Source of the DNA: Buxus sempervirens
Lineage: Eukaryota; Streptophyta; Magnoliopsida; Buxales; Buxaceae
Assembly (NCBI GenBank): GCA_947561395.2
Contig: OX387192.1
Span: forward strand, 744,001 to 808,000
Direction of reading: 5' to 3'
Length of the DNA: 64,000 nt
The position numbers were made by a program, and so were the translations under genes. The notes beneath the pieces are model-generated. The model was not told the DNA's origin and ran no database searches. It worked only from the letters and a program-made list of their open reading frames with translations. Of the stretch, positions 23,219 through 34,156 are shown in pieces (position 1 is the first letter of the stretch; every line of letters begins with the position of its first letter).

Positions 23219-25498
23219 TGTAGACACCCCAAATTGCACAAACAATCATCAAAAATCATTATCTCCTGGAAAGCCAGCACAGAATTTGAAGAAAATAGAC
23301 TTTTACCTGTATCCGGATACTCAATCCGGATACAAGTACCCTTTCCCGTATCCGGATACTCATACCGGATACATGTGAGCCTTAGCGTATCCGGTACCAT
23401 GTACCGGATACCTTAAAGCCCTTTGTTATCCGGCCTGATATACCGGATACCTTAAGTTTGCTCAAAATTAGGGTTTTCCGAGAGCTTTTCACTTTTACCA
23501 TCATGTCCCTCATTAAATGAGGGGAAATCGCGGAAATAACCTTAGGGTTTTGGTTGGAGGGGTTCTAGACATTAATTTGTGTCTACCAATGACCTTAGCC
23601 CTTGCCTATAAATAGGAGCCTCCTCCTTGAGCAAATGGCACACAACTCTTGTTTTGAATTCTCGCAAAGAAGAACTCCAAGAGAAGAAGAAAACCGCTGT
23701 GGAATCGCCTCCAGAACTCAGGTAAGCCTCAACTTTTCTTTTTATTTTCTGTCTTTACATTCCTAGATCTAGATCTCTTCTTCTACCTTTCTGTAGTGTA
23801 AAGCCTTGTTTGTATGTGTGAAAATCCTTCCCCGGCTCAAAGTATCTCAAGACTCCCCTAGCCGTAAAACGTGAAGGCGGATCTAGGAGAAACGAGACTG
23901 GGGATTGACCCTAGTGCTAGAACCTATGTAGCATAAGGCCTTTTGATTGATTGTAAACCGTTCCATATTCAAAGTACCCTTGATTATCTTAAAGAGAACA
24001 GAGGGAAACGATAATGGAACGGAACCCTAGGCTATGCTAGAACCTATTTTGTTGAATCTATATGCATGTGTGTGGATCTTGCTTGGTTTTTCACTTTTGC
24101 ACACATATTACACCTTTTTGGTGAATAGGCTCACATTTGGGGATTTATTACATTCATTGTGATAAATCTCCAATAAATGGCCTCAATCAAATTCTGGAGT
24201 GTTTTTAAATGTTTTTTAAAGGTTTTGGATTCATCTCACACGAATCACACACTTTTTGTCAATTTTCGGATTTGGATTTCTTCAAAAGTGGCTTAGCTTG
24301 ACAGCACCTGTACCCTTACTTCAGACGTCCATAACTTCATCATCCGGATGAATTTTGGGGCGATTCCAGAACCATGGGAAAGGTGAGGCTGTCTAGTTTA
24401 TGTCCACCAAATTTCACAAATTTCTATCAAGCGGATTTTTGACACCTCTCTGTCGAAGTTAAGTGGACAGTTCAGGCTCAAGTACAGAACTTGTCACTTC
24501 GACGGACCGCCATGTGTTCGTTTTAAGTCCGATTCGAGTGATTTTTGTTTCTGAGTACTCCTTTATGAGTCTATTTTCAAATCCAGTTCGTTTCATAATT
24601 TTTGGATTCCATTTGAATTATTGGTAGCCGATTTACTCAGAACTGCTCATTTGCATTTTTCTGGGTAAATCTGTGATCTTCGGGGCATGTTCGGGAGACC
24701 ACCCAAGGCACATCCGAAGGGATTTTTGTATGAGGCTAGTTTCTCTGGAAAGGTGGCCATACAGACTTCAATCACACCAAATTTCACGGATTTCTATGAA
24801 GTGGATTTTTCTAGATAATTTTCCAAAGTTGCCCACTTACCACTTTTAAAAATCCCCAGCAGCAACTTCAAAGGAGCATAACTCCCTAGATTTTTCGTCG
24901 GAATGAAGTGAAATTTTTTCATGAGACTCTTATTTACCATATTCTTTCAAATGGATTTGGTTTGGTTCAATTTAGAATTGGATTTGAATGATTTTAAGGC
25001 AAATGGCATACTTTTTACCAAATTTTCCGGATTTGATTCAACTTGGTTTTTTAGCAACTTGTGCTTTGATTTCCATCTTTTGAGATATTCCAGAAATGAT
25101 ATTGACATAAGAGAGGATCTAAAATCCATTTAGATCTTCATGTGAAAATATCATACATTAATCCTTTTTCACAGTTTCTCATGATTTTTAGCAAGCTTTC
25201 TTACTTTGTTTTTTGCATGAACATACACTTGGCAACCACTTTGTGTGGATGAATGGGGGTGCCTAACACCTTCCCCCGTTCATAATCTAATCCCCTTACC
25301 CATCTCTGGATTTGATTTTCAAGTAGGATTATTTTTATCCTAGAATGTTTCTTTTGGCTATTTTTGCCTACTTTTGAACTCTTTGGTGTCCATTCTCACC
25401 CCAAAATCATGAATGGTGGCGACTCTCCCAATTTTTGCGTTGAGCCCGTGTGTTGACGGAGGGACGATCACTCCGGTGATTTTTTCCCATGTCTCACA
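23219..25498 (+). mobile_element. Solo LTR of the same family as the 22.8-kb Tat element, 2280 bp
   Basis: It begins TGTAGACACCCCAAATTGCA and ends CCCATGTCTCACA, with a perfect GGAGC duplication at 23214-23218 and 25499-25503. TATAAAT is at 23607-23613. The leader with CAGGTAAGCCTCAAC at about 23720 and most of the body match the LTRs at 26736-29060 and 47247-49581, but with many substitutions, so it is an older insertion. It is nested inside the solo LTR at 20970-25861. Confidence 0.93.
23310..23449. promoter_or_regulatory. 39-bp-period array of four TATCCGG-N9-CCGGATA dyads
   Basis: The 23-bp dyads start at 23310, 23349, 23388 and 23427. All four have intact half-sites and a 9-bp spacer of varying sequence. 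TATA follows 180 bp after the start of the last dyad. Confidence 0.92.
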
Positions 25499-26735
25499 GG
25501 AGCCAGTTTTGCTCATATCTCTTTATCCGGGACTCCGATTCCAGCAAACTCAGTTGCGTTGGAGTCGTGTCGATGCGCCCTTTCTGCTGATATCCAATTG
25601 AGCAGCTAATTCGGAGTTCTGCAGAAAGCCGATTTATGCTATTTCCAGATTTGACCAGCCCATAACTTCTTCATCCGGACTCCGATTTGAGCAAACTCAG
25701 TGGCGTTAGAACCGTATCGGAATCCTCTTTCCAATGGTATGAAGTTTGGTGGTCAATTTGCACCCGATCAAAAAGTCAACTTTTTGAGCCCTTCAAGTTT
25801 GACTTTTTCAATTAGGGTTTTATTCTTTCATTTTTTGGGGTGCAAAAATGAGGTGCTGACAAACATTTTATTATTATTTAATATTTTTTCACTTTCATAA
25901 TTATTTATACGATAAGTTAATAATAATCAAAATGTATTAGACAGCAATGATCAAAATAGGTTAGTAATTTAATGTAGGTTCATCCAAAAGCAAGAAGGTT
26001 TCGAAAGGCAGGTTGTCCCATGTATGATCAACTTGTAATCATATATGGTGACACATCTGCTACTGGGGAAATGGTCAATGCTAATAATCAAAATGTATCA
26101 AACAGCAATGATGATTTTGACCATGGACATGAGTTTCAAACTAAAGACCTTGGCACAATTGATGGGAGTCAAAAAGTATATTTTTTTTATAGGATTGTAT
26201 TGGAGCAATTGATGGGACTCATATTAGTGCCAGTGTACCATCAGATAAACAAATACCATACAAGGGTTGGAAGGTGACGATAACACAAAATGTTATGTGT
26301 GTTTGTTCTTTCGACATGCGCTTTACTTTTGTTTAGCTGGGTGGGAAGGAACAACACATGATGCTTTATTGATGTAGTTACTAAACCTGAATATATGTTT
26401 CCTCATCCACCAAAAGGTAAGTGGAGTCAATAAATTTGGTTTTTATTGTCACAAAAAAGTATAAATGATATCTTATAAATTTTTTTATTCATTTATTAGG
26501 TAAGTATTATGTGGTCAACTCCGGTTATTGCAACATGCAAGGTTTCTTAACAACATTTCCTAAAGAGCGATATCATCTTCAAGAGTATAGAGGAAATAAT
26601 CGTCAACCATCAAGAGCCAGAGAGTTATTCAATCAAAGGCATTCATCTTTGTGGAATGCCATAGAAGTTGTTTTGGAGTTCTAAAGAAACATTTTCCTAT
26701 ACTAAAGATGATGCCTCCATACTCACTTCAGAAGC

Positions 26736-29060
26736 TGTGAGACATGGGAAAAAATCACCCAAATGATCATCCCTTCGTCAACACACGGGCTCAACGCAAA
26801 AATGGGAGAGTCGCCACCATTCAGAATTTTTAGGTGAGAATGGACACCAAAAGATTAAAGAACAAGCAAAAAGAGATAAAAAGTGCTAAAAGGCAAATTC
26901 TAGAGTAAAAATAACCCTACTTGAAAATCAAATCCAGAGATGGGTAAGGGGATTAGATTATGAACGGGGGAAGGTGTTAGGCACCCCCATTCACCCACAC
27001 AAGGTGGTTGCCAAGTGTTTGTTCATGCTAAAAGAAAATAGGAAGCTTGCTAAAAAATCATGAAAAGCCTTGAAAAAGGAACAAGTGTATGATATATTCA
27101 CATGAAGATCCAAATGGATTTTAGATCTTCTCTTATGTCAATATCATTTCTGAAATGTCATAAAAGGATAAAAATCCAAGCAAAAGAATGTACAAAGCCA
27201 AGTTGAATCAAATCCGGAAAATTCGGTGAAAAGTAATGCCATTTGTCTTGAAATCATTCAAATCAAATTTTAAATCAAATCAAACCAAATCTATTTGAAA
27301 GATTATGGTAAATAATAGTCTCATGCAAAATTTCAAGTAACTCCGGGTGAAAACCTAAGAGTTATGTTCCTTGTAAGGTTGCTGCCGGAGAAAATCAAAA
27401 GTAGCAAGTAGACAACTTTGGAAAATCACCTAGAAACATCCACTCCATAAAAACCCACGAAATTTGGTGTGATTGAAGTCTGTATGGCTATCTTTCAAAA
27501 GAAACTAGCCTCATACAAAAATTCATTCGGATGTGCCTTGGGTGGTTTCCCGAACAAACCCCGAAGATCACAGATTTACCCAGAAAAGTACTAATGAGCA
27601 GCTCTGAGTAAATCTGTTACAAATAATTCAAATGGAGTCAAAAAATTATGAAACCAACTGGATTTAAAAATAGACTCATAAAGGAATGCCCAGAAACAAA
27701 AATAATTCGAATCGGACTTAAAACGAACACATGGCGCTCCGTCGAAGTGACAAGTTCTGTATTTGAACCTGAACTGTCCAATCAACTTCGACAGAGAGGT
27801 GTCAAAAATCCGCTTGATAGAAATTAATGAAATTTAGTGGAAATAAACTAGACAGCCTCACCTTTCCCATGGTTCTGGAATCACTCCAAAATTCATCTGG
27901 ACGATGAAGTTATGAGTGTCCGAAGTCGGGGTACAGTTGCTGTCAAGTTAAGCCCTTTTTGAACAAAACCAATGCAAAAATGTGACAAAGTGTGTGAAAT
28001 TCGTGCAAGATGAACACAAAACCTTTAAAAATCATCCAAAGACATTCCAGAATTGATTGAGGCCATTTATTTGAGATTTATCACAATGAATGTAATAAAT
28101 CCCCAAATGTGAGCCTATCCCGCCAAAATAGTGCTATGTATGTGCAAGTGTGAAAAACCATACAAGATCAATAGCATGCATACATATTCATCAAAATAAG
28201 GTTCTAAGAACAGCCTAGGGTTCCGTTCCATTATCGTTTCCCTTTGTTCTCTCTCCCCGTTAAACACGGTTCTTAAAGATAATCAAGGGTACTTTGAATA
28301 TGAAACGGTTTACAATCAATCAAAAGGCTTTATGCTGCATAGGTTCTAGCACTAGGGTCAATCCCCAGTCTCGTTTGTCCTAGATCCCGCCTCCACGTTT
28401 TACGGCTAGGGGGAGTCTCGAGATACTTTGAGCCGGGGAAGGATTTTCACACACATAGAAAGCCTTATTCTACAGAAAGGTAGAAGAAGAGATCTAGATC
28501 TAGAAATATAAAGACAGAAATTAAAAGAAAAGTTTGAGGCTTACCTGGGTTCTGGAAGCACTTCCGCAGCGGTTTCCCTCTTCTCTTGGAGTTCTTCTTG
28601 GCGAGAATTCAAAACAAGAGTTAATGGCCATTTGCTTAAGGAGGAGCCTCCTATTTATAGGCAAAGGTTAGGGTTAGGGTTGGTGAGAATGGTAGACACA
28701 ACATAATGTCTATAGCCCACCAACCTTAACCCTAAGGCTATTTCCGAGATTTCCCCTCATTTAATGAGGGATATGATGGTAAAAGTGAAAAGCTCTCGGA
28801 AAACCCTAATTTATAGCAAAACTTGTGTATCCGGTATATCAGGTCGGATACACAAGGACCTTAAGGTATCCGGTATATAATACCGGATACACTAAGCACT
28901 GCTTGTATCCGGTATTTGTCACCGGATACAAAGAGGACTACTTGTATCCGGCCTGAGTTACCGGATACAGGTAAAATTTCATTTTCTTCAATTTTTGTGC
29001 TGGCTTTCAAGGAGATAATGATTTTTGATCATTTTGACAATGCAATTTGGGGTGTCTACA
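26736..29060 (-). repeat. 3' LTR of the Tat element
   Basis: 2325 bp, TGTAGACACC at 29060 to CTCACA at 26736 on the minus strand. TATAAAT on the minus strand is at 28659-28653. Compared by eye with the other LTR it shows about 40 substitutions and one short length change, about 98% identity. Dyad array at 28828-28967. Confidence 0.95.
28828..28967. promoter_or_regulatory. 39-bp-period dyad array, 3' LTR
   Basis: Starts at 28828, 28867, 28906 and 28945; spacers are 9 bp. Only the first has a changed half (TCGGATA). The TATA box of the LTR is about 190 bp downstream on the minus strand. Confidence 0.92.
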
Positions 29061-29612
29061 ACTACCCCTCTTTGCGGGAGCTGCGAAGCAGTGAGCTGCA
29101 AAGATTAGACAAGCCCAAATTGCATTCCTTGAAGCATGATTTGCTTGATTTAATTCAATTTTGTAAAAAGCAATTTTTGGGTGGAGATTTGCCAAAAAGT
29201 CCTAACTTTAAGGGGGGCATCTCTCCAAGAGTTCTTAAATTCAACTGAGCTCTCGTGGCTGTGAAGTGGATTTTAAGCCCAAAAATAGGATTTTTGAAAA
29301 CTGATTTTTTTATCAAACCAAGTTGAAAATTGAGTGGATATCTTCCTTTTGACCAGCACATTTCCCAAAGTTGTCCTAAATTCCACTGAGCTCTCGTGGC
29401 TGTGAGGTGGATTTTAAGGCAAAAATAGGATTTTTGTGAGAAAATAGCGGACTTTGTAGCACCTTTTTGCTCTTTTCCTTTTTTTTTCTATTTTTTTTTC
29501 ATTTTCCTTTTTTTCTTCGTTTTTCCTTTTTCTTTTTTTTTTCTTTTTTCTTTTTTTCATTTCATTTTTCCCTTTTTTCTTTTCTTTTTTCCTTTTTTTT
29601 TCTTTTTTCTTT
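29061..29612 (-). other. Polypurine tract and 3' untranslated region of the Tat element
   Basis: Directly before the 3' LTR, the minus strand reads GCAAAGAGGGGTAGT (29075-29061), a typical polypurine tract. Further in, two direct copies of a segment around CTGAGCTCTCGTGGCTGTGA (about 29245 and 29388) are followed by a 150-bp T/C tract (29460-29612). No gene is seen; the short lysine-rich frame over the tract is low-complexity. Confidence 0.75.
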
Positions 29613-29614
29613 TG

Positions 29615-29693
29615 TATCCGGTATAACATACCGGATACGAATGATCTTGTGTGTATCCGGTCTGAGTTACCGGATACACAGGGTTTTATAAAG
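29615..29693 (+). promoter_or_regulatory. Promoter of antisense gene A: two 39-bp-spaced dyads and TATA box
   Basis: TATCCGG-N9-CCGGATA at 29615-29637 and 29654-29676, then TATAAAG at 29687-29693, 33 bp after the last dyad start. A CT-rich leader follows. A likely 5'-UTR intron runs from a GACCAG/GTCAGT donor at about 29960 to the acceptor just before 31036. Confidence 0.7.
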
Positions 29694-31035
29694 TCGCGCG
29701 CGACCGCGACTTTCCCTATTCTTTCTTCCTTCTCCGATTACTCAAACCGGACACCTCTCTTCTCCTTCGTCCCCGACGGCTCCCCCCTCTTCTCCGGCCA
29801 TTTCCGGTAGCTCCGGCGCCCCTTATTGCTGCCGGCGACAGTCTGCAACTCCGGCGACCTTCATTGTTCGCCCATTCAAGGCAGCAGTCGAGCCCTAGCT
29901 CGATTTTTCCTGCTTTCTTGTCCATTCGCCTGTTCTTCTCCAATCCGACTCAATCCGACCAGGTCAGTGAGCATCTTAGCATGCATTCTTCCCCTTTTAG
30001 TTCGCTGTGTCAAATACTGTATACATTGGGCGAGCATGCATATATATATATTTTTTCTTGCTGTGTTGAATCCTGTATGCATTGGGCGAGCATATATGCT
30101 TACTGTATTGACTCCTTCAATGTTAGATGCATGCCCATGGTTCCAATTCCTGATGCTTTGTATGATTCTTATTTTGTCCTTCTCCGATCATTTTGCTCAC
30201 TTTGAGCCGGGTTGTTGATTTCAACTGTACTTAGTGCACGCATGTTTCTGATCATGGCGATGGAATTTTTATACCATGCTGCTGCTGTTTTTTTTTCTTC
30301 TGCTTTGACTGCCTTGCCCATTCTGGATTTATATTTCCATAATTCCTTAGGATATGGTTGCCTGCTTGTGAACCGAATTGCTTATTCCGCATTGTATTGT
30401 CTGCTTTGATGGGAAAATGCCCATTTTTAAATTGGATCCACATGCCATGACTTGTTCTTTGACCACACTTTGCATGACCCCTTTGGTATCTCTGCATACC
30501 TTTTATGTTCCGATTGGCTGATATCAAGCTTTAGTTGCCCATATAGCGGTAGTCACCCTTTTAGCCTGATGCCTTTGATAGTACCTGAAAGCCTTAGATT
30601 GCCTGCCGGTGGTATTTGCTGACTGCATGCCTTTTGAACTGATGATGTCATGCTAATTTCCTGATTGCATGCTAGATTTCTTGATTGCATGTTAGAAGAA
30701 GCTTTGATGTCCCAATATTGATCTGATTTTTTGCATTTCCTTAAGATTGACCTGGCTGTGAATTTTTCCCAATTCCTCTTGACTTTCCAACCTGGCTTGT
30801 CGATCTTCACTTCTACTTTTATCCTGTCTCTATGAATATGTCCTGAAATCATGACAGATTAGGAAATGTTAAGCATCGTAGGAATCTTTTAGAAATATCT
30901 CTCCCTTCCCAAAACTTTGTAGATAACACAAATGAGATAAATTCCTTCGAGACATGATTCGTGATAAAAAGAAAAAATCATGTGAACCTAGACAAAAGTA
31001 AGATAAAATTTCTGATAAAAAACTTCCCTGTGTAG

Positions 31036-33677
31036 ATGGCTAGGAGTCGCTCCCACGTGCGAGAGGAGGTTGATCCAGCTGATCAGCCCTCCACTTCGCG
31101 GGCTCGAGTAGAGGCGAGTTCTAGCGCTACCCTTTCGGAGCCGCTAGCTAATTCCACAGAGAGCTCTGCTGAGGTAGGCTTTCAAGTTTTTCTTTTTCCT
31201 CCTTCTATTTCCTTCCTACACAAATCTTCACACCTTTCTCTTGAATTTTAGCCCATTGTTGCTCCTGCTCGAGGTCGAGGCCGAGGCCGAGGTAGGGTTC
31301 ATGATCAGGCCCTTGAGGGCGAGAGAGGCCGTGGCAGAGGCCGAGGTAGAGCTCGAAGTGCGGTTCAGGATGGTGTTGCCGTAGCCTTGTCAGGGGTTTC
31401 TGAGGAGCTGAGAGCATCTGTTCATGATACAGAGCTCCTCAGTGGCTTGGGTAGCCACCCCTCCATGTGCATCAGGGCAGATGTGCCTCTTCCGTATCAC
31501 TCCTCCCATTTGTGAGGCAGTTGGGGGAGATTCAGTGAGTTGGCACAGTCTCTTTCTCCGGCACTCAGGTGTGAGTTTGGGAGGTGCCACCTGGATCATT
31601 TCCTCAGCATCCCATCGTTCAGAGCCGACCGTCCCCTCATCTTCGCCATGATGGAGAGATATTTCCCGGAGACGCAGTCATTCCATCTACAGGACGTGGA
31701 GCTAGGGATCCGCCCCTCCGACTTTGTGATGATTATTGGTATCCCTCTGACGGGGCGGACCATAGTCTTGGAGCGACCTTCTATGGAGGATATTGGCCTT
31801 CTCTTGGGATATCAGGCCCTGCCTCCTGCTGCTTGGGATGGGCGGAGTGGCCGTCTTTCTATTAGTTGGCTGCGGGAGAGCCTGGCTCGACATTTTGAGG
31901 GGAGGCACGAGACTGTTGCTGTGGAGGATGCAGCTTTTGTCCCTATCTTCCGCCATGTATTCCTGCTGATGCTCGGGAGCTGCTTCTTCCCGGAGGATAC
32001 CACCAGTGTCAGCCCACTCTTCTTAGGCCCCTTGAGAGATTTTCATCAGACCCGCCAGCTAGCATGGGGTCGGCTTATATATGGGACCATCCTAGTCGGG
32101 CTGTGCCGAGCGGTTCGAGGCCTGGCATCCCCGAGAGGTGATGGAGTCAGCAGCCGGTTCTTCTGGTAGATTCTGCAGGTATTGAATTCATCTGTCTGGT
32201 TTAATCCCTTATGCTTTATTTTTTTTCTGACTGATTTTCCTTTTGCTAGGTGTTCATGTACACCTATATGACTTTCTTCCGCCCATCCCCGGTACCTGAG
32301 GTCACGGATTTTCCTGTGGCTTTGCGGTGATCGGCCCAGGTCCGAGATGCTGATAGGAGTCAGCCTCGTACTGCTCGGGTGCACTTGGACCGCGCCCGAC
32401 GATCCGATGTAAATTCTTTATCCTTTTTCCTTTTATTTCTCTTCCTGCCTCTTGATTGTATCTGATCACTTTTCTTCTTTGCAGCTCATCTTATCCCATC
32501 CTGATGACGTGGATGTTGGAGTGGCTCGTGAGATGGCAGTACAGGACGCTTTTGATAGAGATCTCCGACGTCAGCCCTACCAGTGCTTCCTTGGGAGACT
32601 TGGTAGGGTGATGTATTTGGGAGAGCGCCTGTATTTCCAGCACACAGGCACACTTTGCATCCCCGTTCCTCCTCCTCCTGTGGGTCCCGACACACTCCTC
32701 CCAGGCTTTGATGTCGATCAGTTCGATCACTTCCTGGATGCGGAGGGGCTCACAGTAGCTGGAGATTATGACGAGTGGATCCAAAGAGTCTCTATTGGAT
32801 GCTTGATGGATAGACCCACTCGTGCCGGGGTGACTGAGATCGGCGGGATCTTCATTCAGGTCCATGATGACACTGTGAGTTTCATGATCTTCATCTTGCA
32901 TCCCATTTTTCTTCAATTCTGCATTTCTGACTCTAATTCTATTCTTATTGGTAGGTACACGAGCTGAATCTGATTCGGGACCGGTTCGAGAGCCAGCGGG
33001 CCGCAATTGATGATATGATCGCAGAGCATGATGCGGTCGTGGCCCAGCGAGATGCTAGGATCAGAGAGCTGGAGGCCCTAGTTGCTGAGCTTCAGGCTAG
33101 ACAGGTATCTGGTCTTCTTATAATTTCATTTCTTTCATGTTTCTGCTATTATGATATTCTGGTTTGATTTTTGCAGGGCCCGGTCCCAGATGATACTGCT
33201 TACGAGCCAGCTCCTCCGGCTCCTGACTTATCTCCAGTTCGAGCTGCTGATCCTGTGGATGTCTCCGTTGCTGACCCGGTTGAGCCGGATCCTCCTGTTC
33301 CTGCTGCAGATATTCCTGGTATATTCTCTTTTAAATTTTTTCCTCTTTGGTTCCTCTTTATATCTCAATTTTCTGATTTTTTTTCTATTGACCCAGATAT
33401 TTCTGCTCCTGGCCCTTCCTCTAATGCTGCTGGGCCTTCTGGATCTGCGGGTCCAGTCGAGCCTGCTCGTGCTGAGCCCGAGGCATCTTCTCCAGATTCT
33501 GCTCCTGCTCCGCCCCCAGACATTGAGGAGTATTGCTTGGAGTATCAGATCCAGCAAGTGGTGGGTTGGCTTCCTTGTCATGCAGCCGAGCGTATTCTGG
33601 CCTACTCTAGGGGCCGATCGCTTTGAGGGAGAGGTCGTAGAGGTGGACGCGGGGATGATCCTGCACAGGAGCAGTAG
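31036..33677 (+). pseudogene. Antisense gene A of the Tat element: plant mobile domain (PMD) protein, 7 exons, with stops
   Basis: Spliced exons: 31036-31173, 31252-32178, 32250-32408, 32485-32874, 32955-33114, 33177-33318, 33397-33677. The start ATG follows a TGTGTAG acceptor. The protein has an RG-rich N-terminus (ARGRGRGRGR), then a PMD/aminotransferase-like region (FHLQDVELGIRPSDFVMIIG and downstream) in exon 2, a coiled coil in exon 5, a Pro/Ala-rich tail in exons 6-7 and an RG-rich end (GRGRRGGRG). Defects: a frameshift near 31480-31540, TAG at 32167 (from a Gln codon), TGA near 32327 (Trp) and TGA at 33624 (Arg). PMD genes occur in several plant transposons; the function here is unknown. 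Confidence 0.75.
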
Positions 33678-33887
33678 ATTAGGATTTTTTGTTTTTTTGT
33701 ATTTATACCATCATCCTTTGTACAAAGAGACTTGCATATATATATGAAAAAAGCTTTTTATTCATTCTCTCTTGTCTTGCACTTCTTTTGTTTTTAATTT
33801 TATGCAATTATGACTTGTACACAGGTAAAACAGGTAAAAAAATTCGGATTTTTCATCCTTTGCTCTCTTTTTTTGCTGTTTTCTTTG

Positions 33888-34047
33888 TATTCGGCATATC
33901 AGACCGGATACATTGAGTTTTCTTTGTATCCGGTCTCATATACCGGATACACATGGTCCCCTATGTATCCGGTTAAGTATACCGGATATGAATAAAACCT
34001 TTGTTATCCGGTCTGAGTTACCGGATACATTAAAAGATGCTATAAAT
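33888..34047 (+). promoter_or_regulatory. Promoter of antisense gene B: four 39-bp-spaced dyads and TATA box
   Basis: Dyads start at 33888 (first half TATTCGG), 33927, 33966 and 34005, all with 9-bp spacers. TATAAAT is at 34041-34047, 36 bp after the last dyad start, and the ATG at 34157 is about 110 bp further on. It lies entirely inside the transposon and points away from its LTR promoter. Confidence 0.85.
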
Positions 34048-34156
34048 GCAACCAGCCTCGGGATTTGCGTATTTTTACGAGTTTTTGAGTTTAGAAACCC
34101 CCTTTTTCGGCTTTTTCTTCCTCCCCTTGAGTTCTAGCTTGCTCCCATCAATTCCA

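Larger units (their letters stand above)
20970..25861 (-). mobile_element. Solo LTR (TGTCAGCACC...GTACA type), about 2.6 kb plus a nested LTR
   Basis: Minus orientation: it begins TGTCAGCACCTCATTTTTGC at 25861 and ends TTTTAGGTGCGTACA at 20970. AACAT is duplicated at 20965-20969 and 25862-25866. TATAAAAGGG is on the minus strand at 22710-22701, followed by a CT-rich leader (minus strand of 22560-22680). Repeats of a CATAACTTCTTCATCCGGACTC type occur at 23085, 25510 and 25660. GTGGCGACTCC (minus strand of 21048-21058) near its end is typical of Tat elements. It carries the nested LTR 23219-25498. Confidence 0.85.
20611..26170 (+). pseudogene. Myb/SANT-like protein gene of the Harbinger element, split by an LTR in its intron and with one nonsense change
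   Basis: Exon 1 (20611-20961) encodes a Myb/SANT-like DNA-binding domain: ANWTRDQERTFIELMVDEV, then GGWKRIREEF and FQNKYNIFRAIYREF. A TAG at 20944 lies where these proteins have a conserved Trp, after which the frame continues ESYFK to a donor at 20962. The acceptor at 25976-25977 is followed by VHPKARRFRKAGCPMYDQL and IIYGD, the usual continuation. The intron holds the 4.9-kb LTR insertion at 20970-25861. The 3' limit is uncertain because the frame runs towards the DDE region. Such proteins partner the DDE transposase at element ends. Confidence 0.75.

Noticed and set aside
29414..29691. Lysine-rich or Phe-rich proteins
   Set aside because: Low-complexity translation of a T/C tract.
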